Source of the DNA: Mesorhizobium atlanticum
GTDB lineage: Bacteria > Pseudomonadota > Alphaproteobacteria > Rhizobiales > Rhizobiaceae
NCBI RefSeq assembly: GCF_003289965.1
Contig: NZ_QMBQ01000015.1
Location: forward strand, 1-41,644
DNA: 41,644 bases
Direction of reading: 5' to 3'
This document shows, one piece after another, positions 1-10,173 of this stretch. The notes under the pieces are model-generated. The model was not told the origin of the DNA, ran no database searches, and saw only the letters and a list, made by a program, of their open reading frames with translations. The number at the start of each line of letters is the position of its first letter. Position 1 is the stretch's first letter. A program made the translations under genes and the position numbers.

Positions 1-367
1 AAGTTTAATAAGACTTTGATTTGGCTTTATTGGTCACGCATGAATCGACGAGAACATTCACACCTAGGCAACTTAATGCCTTGGTAGACTTATTCTCACG
101 AAACGTGATCCGCCAAAGTCTCGTTCGAACCAATTACCCCTGGCGGAGTAAGAGGCTCAGCAGGACTCTGCCGCCCACGTTTCTCTTTCTTCAATATTCA
201 ATTGTCAAAGAACAGACACCGCTTCACGCAATGTCACAGCCCACTTCGCTTTCGGCTCCGGGGCCTCCCGAGTGTCGCTCACGCGGCTCTCTTGAATTCG
301 GTCCAACTCTCGCGATACTCAGAAGCGAACTTCTTGGTCGCCAGCAGCGTCGCCGCCGTCGTTGGTG
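1..367 (-). ncRNA. Leader of a leftward rRNA operon (upstream of 16S rRNA)
   Basis: Read on the minus strand, this stretch resembles rhizobial rRNA operon leaders: a strong promoter at 374-402, a boxA-like antitermination site at 202-214, then sequence running to the window edge that resembles the region just before mature 16S. The 16S gene itself is not in the window, so this is inferred. A 16S-23S spacer is less likely because a full promoter lies immediately upstream. Apparent ORFs here on the plus strand have no recognisable protein content and I read them as noncoding. The leader would be processed off the primary rRNA transcript by RNase III and other nucleases. Confidence 0.72.
202..214 (-). 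promoter_or_regulatory. boxA antitermination site of the rRNA leader
   Basis: The minus strand reads TGTTCTTTGACAA here, close to the E. coli rrn boxA (TGCTCTTTAACAA). BoxA in nascent rRNA leader RNA binds NusB/NusE and protects transcription of the untranslated operon from Rho. Its place about 155 bases downstream of the promoter supports the rRNA leader call. Confidence 0.7.
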
Positions 368-373
368 GGGCGT

Positions 374-402
374 ATATAGTCGGAGCTCCCTCGAGGCGTC
401 AA
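374..402 (-). promoter_or_regulatory. rRNA operon promoter, housekeeping sigma factor
   Basis: On the minus strand the -35 element TTGACG (397-402) and the -10 element CTATAT (374-379) are separated by exactly 17 bases. This fits the alphaproteobacterial housekeeping consensus CTTGAC-N17-CTATAT. Upstream of the -35 (about 403-445) are several A-tracts on the transcribed strand's upstream side, as expected for an UP element that binds the RNA polymerase alpha subunit at rRNA promoters. The expected transcription start is near 367, and the transcript runs leftwards out of the window. Confidence 0.8.
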
Positions 403-748
403 CACCGATTTCGAACTTTTTTGAATTTTTTGCGACGAATTTTTCAGCCCGCTTTTTCGATAGCCGACTGCCCTTGCGGCAGCCCTTGGGTCATCCACAA
501 CGGGCCCTATTGCCGCCGCATTGAGGCGTGAAACCAGCCCATATAAGGAAGGCGCGCGCGTATGTGTGAGGCGCCCCCAAAACAGACGACCGCGACAGAC
601 GACAACAGCACCGTCTCGCAAGAGACGCATCATTGGGGATATCGGCCGGCTTGCCGCTTCGTTGACTTCAACGGCCGTGACAGGCAAATGTCATGGCCGC
701 AACGAGAACGACAAGCCGTTTCGCCTGGGGAAGAAGCAGCCTTTCTGG

Positions 749-2728
749 ATGCCGGACACCGAAGAGGTCATAGCCGAACTCGGCAACGAGCCGCCGCTGA
801 TCGCGGACGGCCGCAGCGGTCCGCCTGACCGCCGCGAGGTGTCGGCGCGCTGGCTGTCGGGTACCTTCCTCACCGGTGTGACCTCAAGCGTGTTGATGGG
901 CGTGGCGCTGTTTGCGGCGCTCGACGGGCGCCAGCAACTGGCCACGCCACCCGAGATCGCCGAGCTCATCGGTCTTGCCAGCGGCGGCGATGATTCCGGC
1001 GAACAGGCAAAGACCACCAGGCTGGTAGCGCCCCGCCAGATCGCCCGGGCGAAGGACCGGCGGCGCATGGAAGTGTCGATGGTCACCAAGGTCGGCGACC
1101 GTGACGTTATCCACACCATGCCTTTCGTGCAGATCAAGATGGCCTTAGCCGCCGGCCACACCACAAACCGTCCCTACCCGCCATTCGATCCGATGCAGGT
1201 CTTCGGCGACGACAGCGACGACAATGTCCAGCCGGCAATGGCCACCGCGGTTGCCGGCCAAATCTACGGCGCCAAGGTCGATAGCGAAATGAGCCTCAAG
1301 ACGGTCGATTTCCCGATCGATACGGCTTCATTCGATGAAAAGAGCGACCTGTCCGCCGACGAGGTGGAAAAGGTCGTGCGGGACGCCAGCAACGGCTTGA
1401 GCGACGGCGCCGTCCAGGTGGCGGCGCTGCATTATGTCGATCCGCAGCGATTCGGCGACGCCTTCGCCGAATCGATGGCAGGCTCCTATGACGTGAAGAT
1501 CACGCAGGAAAACGTTTCGGTGACGCCTCGCGCCACGCTGGACGACCAGACGCCGGCCTTCGCCGAGGAAATCATTCCCTTCACCGAGGATACCGATATC
1601 GCCGAGGCCTATGCCGATTCGGGCTACACCGGCGCTGACGCCACCGGCATGGCGGAAGCGATCGGCAAGCTGTTGAACACCACGGCGCTCAAGGCCGGAA
1701 CGGTGCTGCGTGTCGGCCTCGAAGTACGCGGCGACATCGCCAAGGTCGTGCGCACCAGTGTCTATGACAAGACCACGCACATCGTCACCATCGCGCTCGA
1801 CGACCGCGGCCAGTATGTGCCGGCCCAGGAGCCGGAGCCAAATCCCGAGCTTTTGACGGCGTTCGATGATTCGCAGCCCGTCGTGGTGCGCGGCAACCTT
1901 CCCAATATCTATGACGGCATCTATCGCACCGCCTATTCCTACGGCATGTCGAAAGCGATGACCCAGAAGCTGATCAAGCTTCTTGCCTCGGACGTCGATT
2001 TCCAGTCGCGGCTTTCGCCTGCCGATCGGCTGGAGGTCCTGTTCTCGCAGCCCGATGGCGACGACCAGACCTCCGACAATTCGGAGCTTCTCTACGTGTC
2101 GGCGACCTTTGGCGGGCAGACGCGGAATTTCTATCGCTTCCAGATGCAGGACGGCAGCACCGACTATTTCGACGAGAACGGTTCGAGCGCCAAGCAGTTC
2201 CTGCTGCGCAACCCGCTGCCCAACGGGCGCTTCACCTCAGGCTTCGGCGCGCGCCGGCACCCGATTCTCGGCTATGTGCGCATGCACACCGGCACCGACT
2301 GGGCCGCTCCGATCGGATCGCCTATCATCGCGGCCGGCAATGGCGTCGTGGAGAAGGCCGGATGGGCCGGCGGCTATGGCAAGCAGATCATCCTGCGCCA
2401 TGCCAATGGCTACGAGACGTCCTACAACCACCAGAGCGCTTTTGCCAAAGGCATCGAGCCCGGCGTCCATGTCCGCCAGGGCCAGGTCATCGGCTATCTC
2501 GGCCAGACTGGCCTGTCGACGGGCCCGCATCTCCATTACGAGCTCATCGTCAACGGCACCAAGGTCGATTCGATGCGCGTGCGCCTGCCGGTCGGCAAGG
2601 TGCTGAAGGGTGACGATCTCGTGGCTTTCAAGAAAGAGCGCGAGCGCATCGACGATCTTCTCAAGCAGGAAGACGGCAACTCGCTGAAAGTCGCCAGCGC
2701 CAAGGCTGATTCGCAGCTTCCGAACTGA
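749..2728 (+). CDS. M23 family membrane-anchored peptidoglycan endopeptidase
   Basis: This is a LytM/M23 zinc endopeptidase that should cut peptidoglycan cross-links in the periplasm. The frame is open back to a TTG at 521; residue numbers here count from 521. One transmembrane helix lies at about 111-134 after a charged, proline-rich cytoplasmic tail, so the bulk is periplasmic. The middle part (about 150-560) resembles the non-catalytic region of rhizobial MepM-like proteins. The C-terminal domain has both zinc motifs: H589-x3-D593 (in MHTGTDW) and H670-x-H672 (in HLHYE). The start is unsettled: ATG 749 leaves a 35-residue tail before the helix, as in relatives I recall, but GTG 566 follows AAGGAAGG at 545-552. 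It is divergent from the rRNA promoter and convergent with the MFS gene. Confidence 0.85.
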   Translation: MPDTEEVIAELGNEPPLIADGRSGPPDRREVSARWLSGTFLTGVTSSVLMGVALFAALDGRQQLATPPEIAELIGLASGGDDSGEQAKTTRLVAPRQIARAKDRRRMEVSMVTKVGDRDVIHTMPFVQIKMALAAGHTTNRPYPPFDPMQVFGDDSDDNVQPAMATAVAGQIYGAKVDSEMSLKTVDFPIDTASFDEKSDLSADEVEKVVRDASNGLSDGAVQVAALHYVDPQRFGDAFAESMAGSYDVKITQENVSVTPRATLDDQTPAFAEEIIPFTEDTDIAEAYADSGYTGADATGMAEAIGKLLNTTALKAGTVLRVGLEVRGDIAKVVRTSVYDKTTHIVTIALDDRGQYVPAQEPEPNPELLTAFDDSQPVVVRGNLPNIYDGIYRTAYSYGMSKAMTQKLIKLLASDVDFQSRLSPADRLEVLFSQPDGDDQTSDNSELLYVSATFGGQTRNFYRFQMQDGSTDYFDENGSSAKQFLLRNPLPNGRFTSGFGARRHPILGYVRMHTGTDWAAPIGSPIIAAGNGVVEKAGWAGGYGKQIILRHANGYETSYNHQSAFAKGIEPGVHVRQGQVIGYLGQTGLSTGPHLHYELIVNGTKVDSMRVRLPVGKVLKGDDLVAFKKERERIDDLLKQEDGNSLKVASAKADSQLPN

Positions 2729-2829
2729 GCAGTTCCAGGAACCGCTCTACCTATTTCGACGCAATTCCAGACGGAAGGCTACAGCGAAGTCGCCGGGCTT
2801 AACCGCTCACACTTTTCCTGGAACGGCTC
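2727..2829. repeat. Palindromic intergenic repeat, long variant, filling the gap between two convergent genes
   Basis: The segment has imperfect 15-bp terminal inverted repeats: GAGCAGTTCCAGGAA (2727-2741) and TTCCTGGAACGGCTC (2815-2829). It shares two blocks with a second copy at 21635-21686 (the GACGCAATTCC..GACGGAA block and the ACCGCTCACACTTT..CCTGGAA block) but has about 24 extra bases between them and an extra left arm that itself folds (2727-2749). It occupies the whole gap between the convergent M23 and MFS genes, and its ends overlap both stop codons. Repeats of this look are common between genes in rhizobia. It may act as a bidirectional terminator or mRNA end stabiliser. Confidence 0.75.
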
Positions 2830-4382
2830 TAATCACGCGATTCGGCTGTCTGCCGTGGCCAGGGCGATGCCTGCCCGGGAACCGTGAACCAGGCGATGAG
2901 GGAAGAAAGCACGCAAAGCAGCGCCGTGACCGCCGCGACCGCGGTGAAAGCGGAATCGCTTGCCGCCACTCTAGCCGCATCGAGATTGGCCGCGAGCCCG
3001 GAAGCGGGCGGCTCGCCGAAACCTGGCACCCCGGAAGCATTGCCGATGATCCGCGCGTAAACCCAGGCCGCCAGCGAACCCATCGCCGCCACCGCGATCA
3101 GGCCGCCGACGCGCGAGACCGCATTGTTGATGCCGGACGCGGCACCAGTGTCCTTGTCCTCGACGGACGTCATGACCGCGGTCGACAGCGGTGACACGAC
3201 CTGCGCCATTCCCAACCCCATCAGCGCCATCAGCGGAAAGGTGCCGGTCCAGAAATTGTGGATGCCGAAATGCGTCAGCATGGCGAGGCCGGCAAAGGCG
3301 ATGGCGACGACCATGCTGCCGCTGGCGATCGGAAAGCGCGGACCGATCCGGTCCGACCACTGGCCGGCCGGTCCAGACAAAAGCGCGATCGACGCCGACA
3401 GCGGCAGGAAGATGAAGCCGACCTCGGCCTCGCTTAGCCTCCAGCCGGCGATCAGAAGCATCGGCAGGTAGAACAAATTGGCCGAAAGCGCGAAATAGAG
3501 GAAGAATGTCGCCAGATTGGCGCCGGCGAAGGCGCGGATGCGGAACAGGCCGAGATCGATCATCGGATCGCGCTGCCAGCGCTCATAAGCGATGAAGACA
3601 AAGAGCAGAACCACACCGGCAATGATCGCGGGCGTTGACAGCATTCCGCCGCCTTCGGCATTCATTGCCGTCAGTCCATAGGCGAGCAGGCCGAAGGCAA
3701 GCGTCGCCAGCCCGGCGCCCCCGAGATCCAGGCTGCGTTTTTCGGTCGGCTTGTCGGCCGGCACCTTGGCCAGAAGCAGATAGATCGACACCAGCCCGAG
3801 CGGCAGGTTGATGGCGAAGATCGCGCGCCAGACCCCATTGCCGAACGTCGTCAAAACGAAGCCGCCCAGAACGGGGCCAAGAGCCGTGGTCAGCGCCGAT
3901 GCAGCGGCCCAGATGCCGATCGCCCGGCCGCGCTCCTTCTTCGGATAGGCTTTGGCGATGATGGCGAGGCTGCCCGGCACCATGATCGCCGCGCCGATGC
4001 CCTGGATGGCGCGGAAGGCGATCAATATGGCCGGGTCGGGAGCCACCGCGCAGGCGAGCGAGGCGACGATGAACAGCGCGATGCCGGTCACGAAGGCGCG
4101 CCGCAACCCGAACCGATCGCCTGCAGCGCCGCCCGCCAGGATGAGCGCCGACAGCGTCAGCGCATAGGCGTTGGAAATCCACTGTGCTTCCGCCAGGCTG
4201 GCGCCGAGATCGGCGCGCAACGCCGGCATGGCGATCGCGAGGATCGAGCCGTCGATGAAGCCGAGCGCCGAAGCAAGAATCGCTGCGACCAGCACGAACT
4301 TTCGCTGCGTCTGAGGGCAGAATGTACCGTTCGCGCGCGCGGGCGAATGCGAATCAACAGTCGTTTCGTTCGCGGATGACAT
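2829..4382 (-). CDS. MFS transporter, DHA2 (EmrB/QacA-like) drug exporter
   Basis: This 517-residue inner-membrane protein is predicted to exchange protons for a drug or other small hydrophobic compound. Its length and hydrophobic pattern fit the 14-helix DHA2 group. Helix 1 has the GFIDGSI segment with an acidic residue (D44) typical of the group, and the loop after helix 2 carries motif A (GGAAGDRFGLRR, about 84-95). The N-terminal 25 residues are polar and cytoplasmic. The ATG at 4382 has AGGA seven bases upstream. The stop codon TAG lies on the end of the palindromic repeat. It is divergent from the TMEM175-like gene; no dedicated regulator or membrane fusion partner is adjacent, so the substrate is unknown. 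Confidence 0.88.
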   Translation of the reverse strand: MSSANETTVDSHSPARANGTFCPQTQRKFVLVAAILASALGFIDGSILAIAMPALRADLGASLAEAQWISNAYALTLSALILAGGAAGDRFGLRRAFVTGIALFIVASLACAVAPDPAILIAFRAIQGIGAAIMVPGSLAIIAKAYPKKERGRAIGIWAAASALTTALGPVLGGFVLTTFGNGVWRAIFAINLPLGLVSIYLLLAKVPADKPTEKRSLDLGGAGLATLAFGLLAYGLTAMNAEGGGMLSTPAIIAGVVLLFVFIAYERWQRDPMIDLGLFRIRAFAGANLATFFLYFALSANLFYLPMLLIAGWRLSEAEVGFIFLPLSASIALLSGPAGQWSDRIGPRFPIASGSMVVAIAFAGLAMLTHFGIHNFWTGTFPLMALMGLGMAQVVSPLSTAVMTSVEDKDTGAASGINNAVSRVGGLIAVAAMGSLAAWVYARIIGNASGVPGFGEPPASGLAANLDAARVAASDSAFTAVAAVTALLCVLSSLIAWFTVPGQASPWPRQTAESRD

Positions 4383-4541
4383 GATTCCTGCTTAGCCCTC
4401 CGGCGCGATCGCAACAACAAGCCAGAGCATCGCTGTTCTTGAAACCAGACAACACTGGCCGGGTGGGGAGGTGGGCTCAATCCTGATGCAAACCGTCGGC
4501 AGCGTGCTAGGTTCCAGCATCATGCGTGGGAGGGGGAAGCC

Positions 4542-5174
4542 ATGAAGCGGCCGCTCGAACCGTCGGCGGAAGGACGCGGGCGCGTCGTCGGCATAACCGA
4601 CGGCGTCTTCGCCATCGCGCTGACCTTGATCGTGCTGGAGATCAGGGTGCCGTCGCATGAGGCGGTGCATTCGGAAGGCGAGTTGCTCGCCGCGATCCTG
4701 GCGCTGGCGCCGCGGTTCCTCACCTATGCGCTGAGTTTCCTCACGCTCACCATCTTCTGGTTCGGCCAGCAGGCCCAGCATGGCCTGATCGCAAAATCGG
4801 ACCGCAGGCTCGCGACGCTCAACCTGTGCTTTCTCGCCTTCATCGCGCTGTTGCCGTTTTCAACCGACCTGCTGGCCGATTTCCTGGAATTCAGGATCGC
4901 GGTGCTGGTTTATTGGCTGAACCTTTTGATGCTCGGCGCCTCGCTGTTCGCCAGTTGGTGGTATGCCGACAGGAACGGCATGATCGCCGAGGACGTGGAC
5001 GCTGAAACGCGGCGCACCGTCTACGCTCGCATCGTCAAGGCGCAGGCGCTGTGGGCGGTCGGCGCGGCGTTGTGCCTGATCACGCCGCTGCTCAGCATAG
5101 GCTTCATCCTGCTGGTGCAGCTTGTTTACGCCGCCGCGCCGCGCAGCTCACTGCTGCGTAAACTCATCGGTTGA
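4542..5174 (+). CDS. TMEM175-family (DUF1211) membrane protein, putative potassium channel
   Basis: The 210-residue protein has the family signature near its start: GITDGVFAIALTLIVLEI (about 17-34), equivalent to the FSD-x2-FAIA-x-TLL pattern of TMEM175 proteins, with T19 in place of the usual serine. About five or six hydrophobic helices follow, spanning roughly 65-205. Bacterial relatives form tetrameric potassium-permeable channels without the classical selectivity filter; channel activity here is inferred from the family. A strong GGGAGGGGGAA Shine-Dalgarno lies just before ATG 4542. The last 27 bases overlap the 3' end of the convergent L,D-transpeptidase gene. Confidence 0.82.
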   Translation: MKRPLEPSAEGRGRVVGITDGVFAIALTLIVLEIRVPSHEAVHSEGELLAAILALAPRFLTYALSFLTLTIFWFGQQAQHGLIAKSDRRLATLNLCFLAFIALLPFSTDLLADFLEFRIAVLVYWLNLLMLGASLFASWWYADRNGMIAEDVDAETRRTVYARIVKAQALWAVGAALCLITPLLSIGFILLVQLVYAAAPRSSLLRKLIG

Positions 5175-6686
5175 GGTCCCGCCGACCTCCGCGATTGTTG
5201 GTCCGCCGACGAACTCCACCGTGACGCCCGGCGACACCAGCTTGGCAAGCTCGCGTGCATCCCAGTTGGTCAGGCGCACGCAGCCATGGCTCTCGGTCTT
5301 GCCGATCTTGGAGGGATCGGGCGTGCCGTGGATGCCGTAGGTCGGCTTGTCGAGCGCGATCCACACCGAGCCGACCGGACCGTTCGGTCCCGGCGGAACG
5401 GTCAGGATCTTGTCGTTCTGGCCCTGCTTGAAATTGATGTTGGGATTGTAGGTGTAGTTCGGGTCGAGCGCGATGCGCGAGACGGCATGGATGCCGGTAG
5501 GCGACGGCGTGTCGGCCGAGCCGATCGTGGCCGGATAGGCCGCGACCAGCTTGCCGCTGCCATCATAGGCGTAGACTTCCTTCTTGGTCTTGTCGGCGAC
5601 GATGCGCGTCACCGGCGTCGAGACCAGCTTGCCGAAATTGGCGACCTTGATCATCGTGCCGGGGCGATTGAAGTCGGCGCCCTTGTTGATCGACTTCAGA
5701 TAGGTCTCGTCCATGTGGAAGCGCTCGGCCAGCGCCTCGGTGACCGAGGTGTAGCACATGCAGTCGAGCTTGGCCTTCTGGCTGTAGTCCTCGGGGATCG
5801 AGGCCACATACGGGCCGGCCACATCTTCCGGCGTGATCGTGTAGGAAGCAAAGGGGTCGCCGCCCGACTGCGCGAGCGCCGCCTGGATGCCGACCGCATC
5901 GGTCGATTTCAGATTGGTGCCGTTTATTTCGTTATAGGCGGCCAGCGCCTTGTCGACATTGGAGCCGAAGCGCCCGTCGATCACGCCCGGCGAGGCGCCG
6001 CCGCGATCGAGCAGCACCTGCAGCGCGGCAACGTCCTGACGCACCCCGAGCGACAGCGACGGATCGACACTGGCCTTACCGCCTGTGTTCGGCGGCAACG
6101 AGGCCTCCGGATTGGTCTGCAGGACCTCGCCCTGGCCCGGCTGCTCCGGGTCGATCGACGCCTCGTTCAACGGCTGGCGCTTGATGGTGTTGGACTTCGG
6201 CTCCTCCGGATAGGTGGTGGCATAGCCCTCATCATTGTTGGGCGCCGGCGGATAGGCATCGACGGAATTGCCGTCGCCGTTGGGATCGTATTCGTCGGCC
6301 GGCGGCGGAATGACCCGGCCATTCTCCTCCAGCTGCCGCCGGCGGAAGCGAGCCATGTCCTCGGGATTGTCGAGATAGTAGCGGTCGTCGTCCTCGGCCG
6401 GCGCGCGGCCGAGCTCTTGCGTGCGCATCTGCCGGCGAAGCGCGCGGCGATCGAGCCTGCTCCCCGGCGGCTGGATGGCGATGACCTTGCCGGTGTCGGC
6501 ATCGACCAGCACCCGATTGCCCCTGGCGTCGTAATAGATATCGATATTGCCTTCCTGGGCCAGCATCAGCGCGCCGCGCTCAGCCGGGCGCACGCCTTGC
6601 GGGCCATCCACGCTCGGCGCGGCGAACGCGCCGTAAGACGCCAGCCCGGCCGCGAGTGCCGAAAGGGAAAAGATCAAGCGCAGCAT
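5148..6686 (-). CDS. L,D-transpeptidase (YkuD domain) with peptidoglycan-binding-like domain
   Basis: A 512-residue exported enzyme expected to form 3-3 peptidoglycan cross-links or attach proteins to peptidoglycan. Residues 1-22 are a signal peptide. A long polar, proline- and aspartate-rich stretch (about 40-200) precedes a peptidoglycan-binding-like segment (about 215-265) and a LysM-like segment (about 295-355). The YkuD domain (about 360-495) ends with the catalytic motif SHGCVRLTNWDA, containing the nucleophile cysteine and the conserved arginine. Four such genes or more are usual in rhizobia, so this paralogue's specific role cannot be told. The stop region overlaps the 3' end of the TMEM175-like gene. 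Confidence 0.92.
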   Translation of the reverse strand: MLRLIFSLSALAAGLASYGAFAAPSVDGPQGVRPAERGALMLAQEGNIDIYYDARGNRVLVDADTGKVIAIQPPGSRLDRRALRRQMRTQELGRAPAEDDDRYYLDNPEDMARFRRRQLEENGRVIPPPADEYDPNGDGNSVDAYPPAPNNDEGYATTYPEEPKSNTIKRQPLNEASIDPEQPGQGEVLQTNPEASLPPNTGGKASVDPSLSLGVRQDVAALQVLLDRGGASPGVIDGRFGSNVDKALAAYNEINGTNLKSTDAVGIQAALAQSGGDPFASYTITPEDVAGPYVASIPEDYSQKAKLDCMCYTSVTEALAERFHMDETYLKSINKGADFNRPGTMIKVANFGKLVSTPVTRIVADKTKKEVYAYDGSGKLVAAYPATIGSADTPSPTGIHAVSRIALDPNYTYNPNINFKQGQNDKILTVPPGPNGPVGSVWIALDKPTYGIHGTPDPSKIGKTESHGCVRLTNWDARELAKLVSPGVTVEFVGGPTIAEVGGTSTDEFTQQ

Positions 6687-6818
6687 GGGGTCAAGCTCTC
6701 CGGTCGACTCTGGCTTCTGGCGGGCGAATCTTCGCCAGCAAACCAGTTACCCAAATTAAGCTTCCAACATGAACCGGGCATGAAGATGGCGGATTTCCAA
6801 TGCCTTGAGGAACATTAG

Positions 6819-7184
6819 CTAGTCTGCGGCGAGCCCCAATTGCCTGCGTGCCTGTCTGGTCAGCTTCAGGACGACCAAGCGGTGGCTTTCGCGCAGATAG
6901 TCCTTGAGCGCCGCATCATCCACGCTTTGGCTTGTCTGACGCTGGATCCATTTCATGCCGCGCGAAGCGAGATAGGGCGCCGGCCGGCAGCCCGGCTGAT
7001 CCTTGAGCACGTCATAGGCCATCTCGGAACATTTGAAGGTGACAAAAAGCTCGCCACCGTCGTTCCAGCCGCCGATGGCGAACACCTTGCCGCCGACCTT
7101 CCATACATGGGCGCCGCCCCATTGGACGACATGCGTCGTGGCGGGCAACGAAGCGCAGAAGCCGTTGTAATCGTCGAGCTTCAT
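6819..7184 (-). CDS. MmcQ/YjbR family protein
   Basis: A 121-residue protein of the MmcQ/YjbR (cyaY-like fold) group, whose members are sometimes called DNA-binding; the biochemical role is not established. Typical features are the N-terminal FCASLPATTHVVQWG segment, a WKVGGKVFAIGGW strand pair (about 27-40), the TFKCSE segment, and the PAPYLASRGMKWIQ stretch followed by a C-terminal SHRLVVLKLTR helix. The frame is open further upstream to 7256, but that part crosses the clpB terminator hairpin. ATG 7184 with GGGAAGGA just upstream gives the usual family length, so I chose it. Confidence 0.85.
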   Translation of the reverse strand: MKLDDYNGFCASLPATTHVVQWGGAHVWKVGGKVFAIGGWNDGGELFVTFKCSEMAYDVLKDQPGCRPAPYLASRGMKWIQRQTSQSVDDAALKDYLRESHRLVVLKLTRQARRQLGLAAD

Positions 7185-7245
7185 CGAGTCCTTCCCAGTC
7201 ATCCGAATCGGCAGCTGATTATGGGCCGTCCCCGAAAATAACAAA

Positions 7246-7274
7246 GCGCGCCGCACCGGTCCGGTGCGACGCGC
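7246..7274 (-). terminator. Rho-independent terminator of clpB
   Basis: Just after the clpB stop codon the minus strand forms a very strong GC hairpin: an 8-bp CGCACCGG/CCGGTGCG inner stem with one base between the arms, one mismatch, then a 5-bp GCGCG/CGCGC outer stem, followed by TTTGTT. It should end clpB transcription before the YjbR-like gene, which is on the same strand. Confidence 0.8.
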
Positions 7275-7298
7275 CCTTTCATTCCAACGTGCCGGGGA

Positions 7299-9905
<2,607 letters not shown>

Positions 9906-9998
9906 ATCTGTCTCCTTCCGTCACCGGCCCGCTTTGCGGCACCGGATCAGATTGCGGTGACGGACCCGCCCAAAAGAGCCGAGCCCTGTTCAGCCGAG

Positions 9999-10027
9999 AT
10001 ATGGTGTATGGGGTGCGGTCCCTCAAG
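9999..10027 (-). promoter_or_regulatory. RpoH (sigma-32) heat-shock promoter of clpB
   Basis: The minus strand has CTTGAG (10022-10027), exactly 17 bases, then CCATAT (9999-10004). This fits the rhizobial RpoH consensus CTTGAA-N17-CCANAT at all but one position. The predicted start is about 85-90 bases before the clpB ATG. A heat-shock promoter is what is expected for clpB. Confidence 0.78.
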
Positions 10028-10123
10028 ACGCCTTGATGTCGATCAAAGCAGAATATTCCACTGCATGTCGCCCCAAAAGTGCGCGAGCGCGCCGCGACGC
10101 GCTTTAGCTACGCACGAACGAAA

Positions 10124-10147
10124 ACGGCGGAGAAATATCCCCGCCGT
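10124..10147 (-). terminator. Terminator of the DUF4167 gene
   Basis: On the minus strand, about 27 bases after the DUF4167 stop, a 7-bp stem ACGGCGG/CCGCCGT with a 10-base loop is followed by TTTCGTT. This is a reasonable intrinsic terminator separating the DUF4167 gene from the clpB heat-shock promoter downstream. Confidence 0.6.
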
Positions 10148-10173
10148 CTGCAATGCCTGAAATGGTGTTTCGG

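Noticed and set aside
21..687. Open frames within the rRNA leader and promoter region
   Set aside because: They cross the promoter, boxA and leader signals and have no protein-like features.
562..828. An ATG frame at 562 with a good Shine-Dalgarno (AAGGAAGG)
   Set aside because: The 88-residue product is out of frame with the M23 protein and looks random; the signal may instead serve the GTG at 566 in the M23 frame, or be chance.
5286..6818. A 510-codon open frame on the plus strand
   Set aside because: It is entirely antisense to the L,D-transpeptidase gene, has arginine/valine-rich shadow composition and no recognisable domain; long antisense frames are common in GC-rich coding DNA.
7185..7256. 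Longer N-terminus of the YjbR-like protein
   Set aside because: It would read through the clpB terminator hairpin and adds residues absent from the family; ATG 7184 has the better Shine-Dalgarno.
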